39,283 nt of DNA, taken from positions 1 through 39,283 of the forward strand of contig CANPYX010000022.1 of NCBI GenBank assembly GCA_947588955.1, written 5' to 3'. Numbering within the stretch: the first letter of the stretch is position 1; every line of letters starts with the position of its first letter. Shown here piece by piece: positions 8,137 through 15,868 of this stretch. The translations under genes and the position numbers were made by a program. Under the pieces are notes generated by a model. That model worked only from the letters and a program-made list of their open reading frames with translations, was not told the DNA's origin and searched no databases. Origin of the DNA: an uncultured Oscillospiraceae bacterium (lineage in GTDB: Bacteria; Bacillota; Clostridia; Oscillospirales; Oscillospiraceae).

Positions 8137-8652
8137 ATGGGCAACGACGTAATGGAACTCATCGACATGCTCTACAACATGATCACCGACGCATGGGGGC
8201 TCCCTCTCGGGGCGGAGAAGTGCGTTATAGAGCGGGACAAGGTCCTGGACCTTCTGGACGAGATAAAGTCCCAGCTCCCCAACGAGCTTCAGGAGGCGAA
8301 GCGCCTTGTGGCGTCCCGCGCCGAGTTTGTCAGCAACGCCAAGCGCGAGGCGGAGTCCATGCGCAAGGTCGCTGAGCAGCGCGCCCGCCAGCTCGTGGAC
8401 CAGGAGGAGGTCGTCCGCGCCGCCAAGCAGCGCGCCAATGAGATCATAAGCGCCGCCGAGCAGAAATCCGCCGAGCTCAGGCGCGTCGCTAACGAGTACG
8501 CCGACGACGCCCTTCGCCGCACCGAGGACGCCATCTCCGAGGCGCTGAATGAGGTCCACCAGTCCCGCACCCGCTTCCGCTCCGCCTCCGCCGCGGCAAT
8601 GCCCCAGACAAGGACCGAGGCCCCCGCCTCCCAGACCGACATAGAGCTGTAA
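8137..8652 (+). CDS. coiled-coil protein of unknown function, coaD-linked
   Basis: This 171-residue protein has a short N-terminal segment (MELIDMLYNMITDAWGLP) that carries a phosphate- or lipid-like amphipathic pattern. A nearly continuous alanine-, glutamate- and arginine-rich helix from about residue 45 to 145 (EAKRLVASRAEFVSNAKREAE and so on) should form a coiled coil. The tail is low in complexity. Similar genes follow coaD in many clostridia and are often labelled ATPase or V-type ATPase subunit, but no ATP-binding motif is present. A DivIVA-like or scaffolding role is possible but not shown. It closes the uvrC-rsmD-coaD operon before a strong terminator. Confidence 0.7.
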   Translation: MGNDVMELIDMLYNMITDAWGLPLGAEKCVIERDKVLDLLDEIKSQLPNELQEAKRLVASRAEFVSNAKREAESMRKVAEQRARQLVDQEEVVRAAKQRANEIISAAEQKSAELRRVANEYADDALRRTEDAISEALNEVHQSRTRFRSASAAAMPQTRTEAPASQTDIEL

Positions 8653-8710
8653 GCTATCGACGGCTGACCCGCCTGCTTGCGTCCCAAAATAAGTAAATCC
8701 GTCACCCCCG

Positions 8711-8745
8711 CCCCTGAGGAAAAATTCCTCAGGGGTATTATCTTA
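8711..8745 (+). terminator. intrinsic terminator of the uvrC-coaD operon
   Basis: The 11-bp perfect stem CCCCTGAGGAA (8711-8721) pairs with TTCCTCAGGGG (8725-8735) around 3 nt, followed by the T-rich TATTATCTTAT. Confidence 0.85.
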
Positions 8746-8863
8746 TGTCTACTTTCGCGTGGGGCACAGACCCCGTTTTTTGACGATTGGCATATCTTGT
8801 GCTGTCCCTTTTATGTCAACACAAGCGACTTCAAAAAAATATGAAATATTATAAAAATACCTC

Positions 8864-8892
8864 TTGCAATTTCCTGTAAAGCCTTTTATAAT
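8864..8892 (+). promoter_or_regulatory. promoter of the dcw cluster
   Basis: TTGCAA (8864-8869), a 17-bp spacer and a perfect TATAAT (8887-8892), preceded by an A/T-rich stretch (8832-8857) that may act as an UP element. It sits 117 bp before mraZ. The 8653-9008 gap holds the terminator, this promoter and the MraZ-box candidate; I see no gene in it. Confidence 0.85.
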
Positions 8893-8903
8893 AGGAACAT
8901 CCG

Positions 8904-8929
8904 GTGGGGAATAGTGGTGAACAGTGTAC
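8904..8929 (+). promoter_or_regulatory. candidate MraZ box (10-bp periodic GTGG repeats)
   Basis: GTGGGG (8904-8909), GTGGTG (8914-8919) and the weaker GTGTAC (8924-8929) start exactly 10 bp apart, just after the -10 box. MraZ is known to bind short TGGGN-type direct repeats spaced by one helical turn in its own promoter. Repression by MraZ is inferred. Confidence 0.65.
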
Positions 8930-9008
8930 CATTTTCCCATGAAAATCCCACGGAATGGTGTAACATGAATGACACACCTTGATTTACACGAAAGGGGGGC
9001 GCAGGCAG

Positions 9009-9425
9009 ATGTTCGGAGTATACAGGCACTCGATAGACGCCAAGGGACGTCTGGCCATACCCTCCCGTATCCGTGAGGAGCTGGGCGACGTTTTTTACGT
9101 CACCATTTCCTCGGAGCGGTGCCTCACGGCATACTCCGACGAGACCTGGCAGCAGATGTTGGCAAAGATCGCCGCTCTGCCCAGGAAGCTCCAGCTGAAG
9201 GCTCGCCCGTTATTCTCACACGCCGCGAAGTGTGAGCTTGACAGCCAGGGCAGGGTGCTTTTGCCCCAGGCCCTTCGCGATTACGCCGCTCTCGACAAGA
9301 ACGTCGCCGTGGTCGGGAACGGAGACAGTGCCCAGCTTTGGGACGAGGCGGCATGGGATGCCGTCGATGCTGTGGAGACGTCGCCTGAGTACATCTCCCA
9401 GGTCCTTGAGGAGCTCGATTTCTGA
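9009..9425 (+). CDS. mraZ: transcriptional regulator MraZ
   Basis: MraZ is a ring-forming SpoVT/AbrB-fold DNA-binding protein that controls the dcw cluster. Two copies of the fold are visible: MFGVYRHSIDAKGRLAIPSR at the start, and CELDSQGRVLLPQALRDYA at about 78-96, each with the DxxGR motif. I set the start at ATG 9009, giving 138 residues, because the family begins MFGxYxHxxD. The in-frame TTG at 8979 would place the ribosome site AAAGGGGGG (8989-8998) inside the gene. The stop overlaps the rsmH start by one base. Confidence 0.93.
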   Translation: MFGVYRHSIDAKGRLAIPSRIREELGDVFYVTISSERCLTAYSDETWQQMLAKIAALPRKLQLKARPLFSHAAKCELDSQGRVLLPQALRDYAALDKNVAVVGNGDSAQLWDEAAWDAVDAVETSPEYISQVLEELDF

Positions 9426-10357
9426 TGGGCAAGGCTCATATACCCGTACTCCTTAATGAGTGCGTGGAGGGCCTCAGGATCGAGCCCACCGGCACATACG
9501 TGGATGGCACGCTCGGGCGGGGCGGCCATTCCCAGGCGATAGCCGAGAGACTGACAACCGGCAGGCTCATCGGCATCGACCGTGACGCGGCGGCAATTGA
9601 GGAGGCCGGAGAACGTCTCCGGCCCCTGGGCCAAAGGGTCACCCTGGTACACGGAAATTTCCGCGACCTGGGCGGCATCCTGGACGGCCTGGGGATAGAC
9701 AGGGCGGACGGTATGCTCTTTGACCTGGGCGTATCCTCCCCGCAGCTGGACGACGCCCGGCGCGGCTTCTCCTACATGGCGGACGCCCCGCTGGACATGC
9801 GCATGGACCGCTCCTCGCCCCTGACGGCGTACGACGTTGTCAACGGCTGGGAGGAGTCGGAGCTTCGGAGGATCTTCTTTGAGTACGGCGAGGAGCGGTA
9901 CTCGTCGGGGATAGCCTCCGCCATAGTGAGGACAAGGGCGAAAAAGCCCATCGGGACCACCCTGGAGCTGGTGGATGTGATAAAATCCGCCATGCCCGCC
10001 GCGGCGCTGAGGGAGAAGCAGCACCCGGCGAAGCGGTGCTTCCAGGCGATACGCATAGCCGTCAACGACGAGCTTGGGGCGCTTCGGGACATGCTGGATA
10101 CGGCGATGGACAGGCTCCGTCCCGGCGGCAGGATAGCGGTGATAAGCTTCCACTCCCTTGAGGACAGGATAGTGAAGAACGCCATAAGGTCCCGTGAAAA
10201 CGGGTGCACCTGTCCGCCGGAATTTCCCGTCTGCGTCTGCGGCTTCAAGCAGACGGTGAAGAGCATCACCCGCAAGCCCATAGTCCCGACGCCCGACGAG
10301 ATGAACGAAAATCCCAGAGCCCGGAGCGCCAAGCTCCGGATAGCGGAAAGGATCTGA
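9425..10357 (+). CDS. rsmH: 16S rRNA (cytosine1402-N4)-methyltransferase RsmH
   Basis: RsmH (MraW) methylates C1402 of 16S rRNA. The N terminus HIPVLLNECVEGL and the cofactor site VDGTLGRGGHSQAIAERL are the family hallmarks. The motifs FDLGVSSPQLDDARRGFSYM and RIAVISFHSLEDRIVK follow in order. The length of 310 residues is typical. Its start codon shares a base with the mraZ stop (TGATG), which indicates coupled translation. Confidence 0.95.
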   Translation: MGKAHIPVLLNECVEGLRIEPTGTYVDGTLGRGGHSQAIAERLTTGRLIGIDRDAAAIEEAGERLRPLGQRVTLVHGNFRDLGGILDGLGIDRADGMLFDLGVSSPQLDDARRGFSYMADAPLDMRMDRSSPLTAYDVVNGWEESELRRIFFEYGEERYSSGIASAIVRTRAKKPIGTTLELVDVIKSAMPAAALREKQHPAKRCFQAIRIAVNDELGALRDMLDTAMDRLRPGGRIAVISFHSLEDRIVKNAIRSRENGCTCPPEFPVCVCGFKQTVKSITRKPIVPTPDEMNENPRARSAKLRIAERI

Positions 10358-10361
10358 ACCA

Positions 10362-10916
10362 ATGGCAGCCGAAGTGAGATACGCCACATACGGCAGTGAG
10401 GCTTACGACCTTGACCGGGTCGTGGGCGGCTACGCCCTCCCGGAAGAGCAGACGTTCGACGTCCCCTCCCAAAGGGAACGGATAAACGAGCGCCTCAACG
10501 AGCGCGCCGAGGAGCGCGCCAAGGCCAGGGCAAAGGAGGAGAGCCGGGTCTTCGGCATACCTCTCCTGGGCATGGTGGGCGTGGTAGTAGCCGTTTTCCT
10601 CATGGTCACCGTCCTCGCCGGCTACATACAGCTTGCTCAGATCTCCGCCGAAACGAGCCGCGTCCGCTCCTCCATCGCGGACCTTGAGGAGAAGGCGGAA
10701 ATGCTGGAGATACAGTATGAGGTCACCTTCAATATGGCTGACGTGGAGTCCTACGCCGTCAATATCCTGGGCATGACCCGCGCCGACAGCGCCGGCAGCG
10801 CCTACAGCGGCACAGTGATGGCGGACAGGGCGCAGATACTCGCCGAGGACGAGACAGCCGGAATAATGGCGCGACTGACCGGCTTTTTGAAGAGTCTGCC
10901 GGAATATTTCGGCTGA
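10362..10916 (+). CDS. ftsL: FtsL-like division protein
   Basis: The position between rsmH and the PBP gene, together with the build, points to FtsL. There is a cytoplasmic N-terminal part of about 65 residues rich in Arg and Glu (RINERLNERAEERAKARAK), one membrane helix (about 67-90), then a short periplasm-side leucine-zipper-like coiled coil (about 91-125) ending in the family-like VESYAVNILGMTRAD. FtsL recruits and activates FtsW-FtsI at the septum with DivIB and DivIC. The 184-residue length is long for FtsL because of the charged head and a C-terminal tail. Sequence conservation in this family is always weak, so the name rests on context and topology. Confidence 0.75.
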   Translation: MAAEVRYATYGSEAYDLDRVVGGYALPEEQTFDVPSQRERINERLNERAEERAKARAKEESRVFGIPLLGMVGVVVAVFLMVTVLAGYIQLAQISAETSRVRSSIADLEEKAEMLEIQYEVTFNMADVESYAVNILGMTRADSAGSAYSGTVMADRAQILAEDETAGIMARLTGFLKSLPEYFG

Positions 10917-10976
10917 GAAGCCTATACTATTGAGAGAAGAAAGCAATTAGCATGACAGTCGGGTCAGGAGTTCAAA

Positions 10977-13307
10977 ATGGCAGGTTCCAAAGGCGCCCCT
11001 ACAGGGCAAAGAACGAATAAAATCATACTCGGCCGCACACTTTTTCTCGCTGTTGTGTGCGGCATAGTTGCGTTTATCGTTTTGGGCGTGAAGCTCTACA
11101 CCATTATGATACGCGACCACGACTATTACGAGGAGCTCGCCGTCCGCCAGCAGACCAGGTCCGTCACCGTCTCCGCCTCCCGCGGCACCATCTACGACGC
11201 CAACGGCCACACCCTGGCAAAGTCCGCCACCGCCTACACCGTCTTCATCTCCCCCCACGAGATCGAGCTCTACCACAACAAGGAGTACAAAAAGGGCGAG
11301 AAGGTCTACAACGACGAGCCCACCCTCATAGCCCGCGAGCTCAACCGCATTTTGGGCGCGGACTACGACTACATGCTGGAGCAGATGAAGGACACCAAGT
11401 CCTGGTATAAGACCGTGGCGAAAAAGATAAGCGCCGAGCTTGCCGACGAGGTGCGCAAATTTAAAAGCGACTATTCCATCGCCGGCGTCCACATCGAGGA
11501 GGATTCCAAGCGATTTTACCCCTACGGCTCCCTTGCGTGCCACGTCATCGGCTTCGTGGGCACCGACAACTACGGCCTTGAGGGGATCGAGGCGCTTTAC
11601 GACTCAAAGCTTGAGGGCACCAACGGCTCCGTGGTCCGCCTTGTGGCGTCAAACGGCACCGAAATGCTCTTCGAAAACTACCAAAACTACAACGACGCCA
11701 TTGACGGCAACGACATGACCCTGACCCTGGACTCCACCATCCAGTCCATAGCGGAAAAGTACCTCCGCCAGGCGATGGAGGCCAACATGATCCAAAACGG
11801 CGGCTGCGTCATCGTCATGAACGTAAAGACCGGCGAGATCCTCGCCCTTGCCAACGCCAACTCCTACGACCTCAACGACCCATGGGGACTTTCCCAGGAG
11901 ACCCTGGACGAGATCGCCCTCATCGAGGACCCGGAGGAGCGGAGCAAGGCGATAGAGGACGCCCAGCGCGCCCAATGGCGCGACATGGCGGTGTCCGACA
12001 CCTACGAGCCGGGCTCCGTGTTCAAGATAATCACAATGGCGATAGGCCTTGAGGAGGGCGTAATCACTGAGGACAGCAGCTTCCCCTGCCACGGCAGTAT
12101 CCCCGCGGGTCAGATAATCGGGCGCAAGACGGCGCTCAACTGCTGGAAGCGCGCCGGCCACGGCGACCAGAACCTCCGTGAGGCCGCCATGCACTCCTGC
12201 AACGTGGCGTTTGCCAACATCGGCCTTAAGATAGGCGCGGACACCTACTACGACTACGTAAAGGCCTTCGGACTCCAGGATAAGACCGGCATAGACCTCT
12301 CCGGCGAATCGGGGAGCCAGTGGTGGAGCGACGAGGTCTTCACCAACCCCCTGAACAAGTCCCAGCTTGCCTCCGCCTCCTTCGGTCAGACCTTCAACGT
12401 CACCCCGATTCAGATGATAACAGCCGTCTCCGCGGCGGTAAACGGCGGCTACCTCATGGAGCCCTACATCGTCAAGGAGATGAAAAACTCCGACGGCGAC
12501 GTCATTTACTCCCGCGAGCCCACCGTGGTCCGCCAGGTGATAAGCGAGGAGACCAGCGCGCTGGTGGCGGACATCCTCGAATCCGTGGTGGGCGACAAGG
12601 GCGGCACCGGCTCCAACGCCTACGTCCCCGGCTACCGCGTCGGCGGCAAGACCGGCACCACCACAAAGACCGCCAAGGAGATCGCCACGGGCGTTCGCGA
12701 GTACATGGTCTCCTTCTGCGGCATAGCCCCCGCCGACGACCCTGAGGTGGCGGTGCTGTTGGTGCTGGATAACCCCAGCAAGGAGAGCGGCATCTACATC
12801 GGCGGCGGTCAGATGGCGGCGCCGTATGTGGGAAAAATCATGGGCGAGATACTCCCTTACCTGGGCGTGGAGCCCATCTACGAGCCCGACGAGGAGGCGC
12901 TTCTTGACGTCACCGTCCCGCGTCTTTCCGGCGTGGACCGGGTCACCGCCAGGACAAAGGCGTCGGAGCTTGGCATAACCGTCCGCGAGGTGGGCGACGG
13001 CGAGAACGTAACCTCCCAGCTTCCCGTACCGGGCGCGCAGGTGGCGGCGGGCAGCCAGATAATCCTCTACTTCAGCGAGACCGCCCCGGACGACACCGTG
13101 ACCGTCCCGGACCTCACCGGCAAGAGCGTCAACCAAGCGCGCAATACCCTCCAAAACCTGGGCCTCTTCCTTGACACCTCCGGCGCGTCGCCGGCGATTT
13201 CCGGCGTGAAGATCGCCTCCCAGGCGATCCCTGAGGGCTCCCAGGTCCCATACGGCGCGGTAATAAACGTCACGTTGGTTGACAATTCGAACCTGGGAAT
13301 GTATTAA
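10977..13307 (+). CDS. ftsI: class B penicillin-binding protein (FtsI/SpoVD type) with two PASTA domains
   Basis: This transpeptidase cross-links septal peptidoglycan. A membrane anchor lies at about 18-40, followed by the class B dimerisation region (SRGTIYDANGHTLAKS at about 63). The active-site motifs are SVFK (Ser347-Lys350), SCN (407-409) and KTGT (558-561). After the transpeptidase come two PASTA domains (about 640-705 and 706-772), each ending in an xxIxLxF/V strand. SpoVD of sporulators has one PASTA domain, so the doubled tail is notable. As the only class B PBP of this cluster it may serve vegetative division. The ribosome site is AGGAG at about 10966. The stop codon lies within a tandem duplication. 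Confidence 0.9.
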   Translation: MAGSKGAPTGQRTNKIILGRTLFLAVVCGIVAFIVLGVKLYTIMIRDHDYYEELAVRQQTRSVTVSASRGTIYDANGHTLAKSATAYTVFISPHEIELYHNKEYKKGEKVYNDEPTLIARELNRILGADYDYMLEQMKDTKSWYKTVAKKISAELADEVRKFKSDYSIAGVHIEEDSKRFYPYGSLACHVIGFVGTDNYGLEGIEALYDSKLEGTNGSVVRLVASNGTEMLFENYQNYNDAIDGNDMTLTLDSTIQSIAEKYLRQAMEANMIQNGGCVIVMNVKTGEILALANANSYDLNDPWGLSQETLDEIALIEDPEERSKAIEDAQRAQWRDMAVSDTYEPGSVFKIITMAIGLEEGVITEDSSFPCHGSIPAGQIIGRKTALNCWKRAGHGDQNLREAAMHSCNVAFANIGLKIGADTYYDYVKAFGLQDKTGIDLSGESGSQWWSDEVFTNPLNKSQLASASFGQTFNVTPIQMITAVSAAVNGGYLMEPYIVKEMKNSDGDVIYSREPTVVRQVISEETSALVADILESVVGDKGGTGSNAYVPGYRVGGKTGTTTKTAKEIATGVREYMVSFCGIAPADDPEVAVLLVLDNPSKESGIYIGGGQMAAPYVGKIMGEILPYLGVEPIYEPDEEALLDVTVPRLSGVDRVTARTKASELGITVREVGDGENVTSQLPVPGAQVAAGSQIILYFSETAPDDTVTVPDLTGKSVNQARNTLQNLGLFLDTSGASPAISGVKIASQAIPEGSQVPYGAVINVTLVDNSNLGMY

Positions 13308-13340
13308 GCGGTTTTTGTGAATGTATTAAGCGATTTTTGT
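13297..13340 (+). repeat. tandem duplication of 22 bp spanning the PBP stop codon
   Basis: Two adjacent 22-bp units (13297-13318 and 13319-13340), beginning GAATGTATTAAGCG, differ at one base (G13311, A13333). Each contains the last codons, TAA stop and trailer of the PBP gene. The second copy lies in the leader of murE. Confidence 0.9.
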
Positions 13341-13349
13341 GGTGGTATC

Positions 13350-14801
13350 ATGAAACTCTCAAAGCTCATCGAGAATATCCCCGTGGAGCGGCTCACGGCG
13401 GACCCGGAGATGACCGTCACCGGCGTCACCTCCGACTCCCGCAAGGTCACCCCCGGCTGCGCCTTTATCGCCGTGCGCGGCTATGAGAGCGACGGGCACA
13501 GGTTCATTCCCAACGCCCTCACCGCCGGAGCCTCCGTGATAATAGGGGAGGAGGCGCCCGACGGCGTCCCCGCCGTGCTGGTGGCGGACTCCCGCAGGGC
13601 GATGGCGCTTGCCTCCGCCAACTTCTACGGCAATCCCTCCCGTGAGCTTTACATGATCGGCGTCACCGGCACCAACGGCAAGACCACCACCACCAACCTC
13701 ATAAAGAGCATCTTAGAGGACGCCCTGGGCGCCAAGGTGGGGCTCATTGGCACCAACAGGAACATGATAGGCGGCGCCGAGTACCCCACGGAGCGCACCA
13801 CGCCGGACTCTTTGGAGCTCCAAAAGCTCCTCCGGGACATGGTTGACGCCGGCTGTACCCACGCCGTAATGGAGGTCTCCTCCCACGCGCTCTATCTCGA
13901 CCGGGTCTACGGCGTTGATTTCGACCAGGGCGTCTTCACCAACCTCACCGAGGACCACCTGGACTTCCACAGGACCATGGAGGACTACGCCGCGGCAAAG
14001 TCCCGCCTTTTCAAAATGTGCCGCAGGGCGATAATAAATATCGACGACCCCTGGGCGGGAACAATGCTTGAAGCCGCAACGGGTGAAAAATTCACCTATT
14101 CCGCAAGGAGCGACGAGGCGGACCTCACCGCCAGGGACATAAAGCTCCACCTGGGCTCCGTCAGCTTTTGCGCCCTCATGACGGGCAGGCTTGAAAAGCT
14201 CAGGCTCGGCATCCCCGGAATGTTCAGCGTCTACAACGCCCTCTCCGCCGCGGCGTCCGCCGTGTGCGCGGAAGTGAGCCTCTCCGCCGTGGGCGAGGCG
14301 CTCAAAAAGTGCTCCGGCGTCAAGGGCAGGGCGGAGGTGGTCCCCACCGGCACGGATTACACCGTCCTCATCGACTACGCCCACACCCCCGACGCGCTGG
14401 AGAACATAATCACCACGGTAAAGGGCTTCGCCAAGGCCCGCACCGTCGTCCTTTTCGGGTGCGGCGGCGACAGGGACGCGGCAAAGCGCCCCATAATGGG
14501 CAAGCTCGCCATGGACCTTGCCGACTACGTGATAGTAACCTCCGACAACCCCCGCACGGAAAGGCCGGAGGACATAATAAGGGACATCCTCAACGGCGTG
14601 GAGGAGAGCGAACGCCCCACCCCCTACGAGGTCATATGCGACAGGCGCGACGCCATAGCCCGCGCTTTGGAGATAGCCCGCCCCGGCGACGTGGTGATCC
14701 TTGCCGGCAAGGGGCATGAGACATATCAGGAGATAAACCACGTGAAAAACCACTTCGACGAGCGCGAGATCGTGGCGGAAGTCCTTAAAAAAACAAGCTG
14801 A
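13350..14801 (+). CDS. murE: UDP-MurNAc-L-Ala-D-Glu:meso-diaminopimelate ligase
   Basis: MurE adds the third amino acid to the peptidoglycan precursor. The ATP site TGTNGKTTT is at about 106-114. The carbamylated-lysine region and HAVMEVSSHAL follow, and the C-terminal domain contains DNPR (399-402), the motif that selects meso-diaminopimelate rather than lysine. A DAP-type wall is thus predicted. I start at ATG 13350 (483 residues, family length); the open frame upstream to 13317 is part of the 22-bp duplication. The only ribosome site is a weak GTGGTGG. murF, usually next, is absent here. Confidence 0.95.
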   Translation: MKLSKLIENIPVERLTADPEMTVTGVTSDSRKVTPGCAFIAVRGYESDGHRFIPNALTAGASVIIGEEAPDGVPAVLVADSRRAMALASANFYGNPSRELYMIGVTGTNGKTTTTNLIKSILEDALGAKVGLIGTNRNMIGGAEYPTERTTPDSLELQKLLRDMVDAGCTHAVMEVSSHALYLDRVYGVDFDQGVFTNLTEDHLDFHRTMEDYAAAKSRLFKMCRRAIINIDDPWAGTMLEAATGEKFTYSARSDEADLTARDIKLHLGSVSFCALMTGRLEKLRLGIPGMFSVYNALSAAASAVCAEVSLSAVGEALKKCSGVKGRAEVVPTGTDYTVLIDYAHTPDALENIITTVKGFAKARTVVLFGCGGDRDAAKRPIMGKLAMDLADYVIVTSDNPRTERPEDIIRDILNGVEESERPTPYEVICDRRDAIARALEIARPGDVVILAGKGHETYQEINHVKNHFDEREIVAEVLKKTS

Positions 14802-14814
14802 GGCGGGAAAACAA

Positions 14815-15810
14815 ATGATTCTTGATCTTATCTGGGCCTTCGTGGGCTCCTTTCTGGTGACGGTGATAGTGGGTATCGCCCTCATACCGGCGCTCCGGCG
14901 CATGAAGGCGGGGCAGACCATCCGCGAGGACGGTCCCACCTGGCACGCCGGCAAGCAGGGGACGCCCACCATGGGCGGCATAATGTTCATCTCCGGCACC
15001 GCCGCCATGTGCGTTTTGGGCGGCATGGACGACATTCTGGCGGGCGACTGGCGGCACATCATCATTCTCGTTTTCTCCCTCCTTTTCGGGCTGATAGGCT
15101 TTCTTGACGACTACGAGAAGGTGAAGAAAAAGCGCAACCTGGGCCTCACCGCCATTCAAAAGCTGGCGCTCCAGATAGCTGCGGCGGCTGTGCTGGTGCT
15201 GCTTTTGAGGGTCAGGGGCCATTTGAGCTCCAACCTCTACGTACCGTTTTTTGACGTCACCGTCCATCTGCCTTACCCCGTTTACCTGGCTCTCGCCATA
15301 TTCATCATCGTGGGCTGTGTCAACGCCGTGAACATCACCGACGGCATAGACGGGCTGGCGGCGGGCGTCTCCACGCCCGTGGCGCTGTGCTACGCCGCCG
15401 TCGCCGCCGCTTGGGGTTACAGCTCCGTTGGGCTTTTCGGCGCGGCGCTGGCAGGGGGGCTCGTGGGCTTCCTCATCTTCAACTTCTACCCCGCCAAGAT
15501 TTTCATGGGCGACACCGGCAGCCTGTTTCTGGGCGGCGCGGTATGCGCCACGGCGTTTGCCCTGGATATGCCCCTGGTGCTCGTCCCCCTGGGCTTCATT
15601 TACATCGTTGAGACCATGTCCGACATCATACAGGTCACCTATTTCAAGCTCACCCACGGCAAGCGGATATTCAAAATGGCGCCCATCCACCACCACCTGG
15701 AGCTCTCCGGCTGGGGCGAGAGGCGTATCTTCACCGTCTTCACCGCCGTTTCCGCCGCCTTCGCCATTCTCACCTACTTTGGCGTGAGGGGACGCTTCGG
15801 CAATTTCTGA
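14815..15810 (+). CDS. mraY: phospho-MurNAc-pentapeptide transferase MraY
   Basis: MraY transfers phospho-MurNAc-pentapeptide to undecaprenyl phosphate to form lipid I in the membrane. About ten membrane helices are visible. The catalytic motifs are GFLDDYEKV (about 99-107), NAVNITDGIDGLA (about 170-182), FMGDTGSLFLGG (about 231-242) and PIHHHLEL (about 290-297). The length of 331 residues is typical. The gene starts 13 nt after murE. Confidence 0.95.
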   Translation: MILDLIWAFVGSFLVTVIVGIALIPALRRMKAGQTIREDGPTWHAGKQGTPTMGGIMFISGTAAMCVLGGMDDILAGDWRHIIILVFSLLFGLIGFLDDYEKVKKKRNLGLTAIQKLALQIAAAAVLVLLLRVRGHLSSNLYVPFFDVTVHLPYPVYLALAIFIIVGCVNAVNITDGIDGLAAGVSTPVALCYAAVAAAWGYSSVGLFGAALAGGLVGFLIFNFYPAKIFMGDTGSLFLGGAVCATAFALDMPLVLVPLGFIYIVETMSDIIQVTYFKLTHGKRIFKMAPIHHHLELSGWGERRIFTVFTAVSAAFAILTYFGVRGRFGNF

Positions 15811-15868
15811 TATTTCCTTTTCCCGACCGGGGAAATTAAAAAAGACATTTCCGAAAGGAGGAAAAACC

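Noticed and set aside
8979-9008. TTG 8979 as start of mraZ
   Set aside because: It would put the AAAGGGGGG ribosome site inside the gene and add a leader that MraZ proteins do not have; ATG 9009 fits the family start.
11649-13154. A 501-codon open frame on the minus strand opposite the PBP gene
   Set aside because: It mirrors the codon bias of the PBP gene, has no ribosome site and an implausible His-, Val- and Gly-rich product. Similar long antisense frames lie opposite mutS2, uvrC, murE and ftsZ for the same reason.
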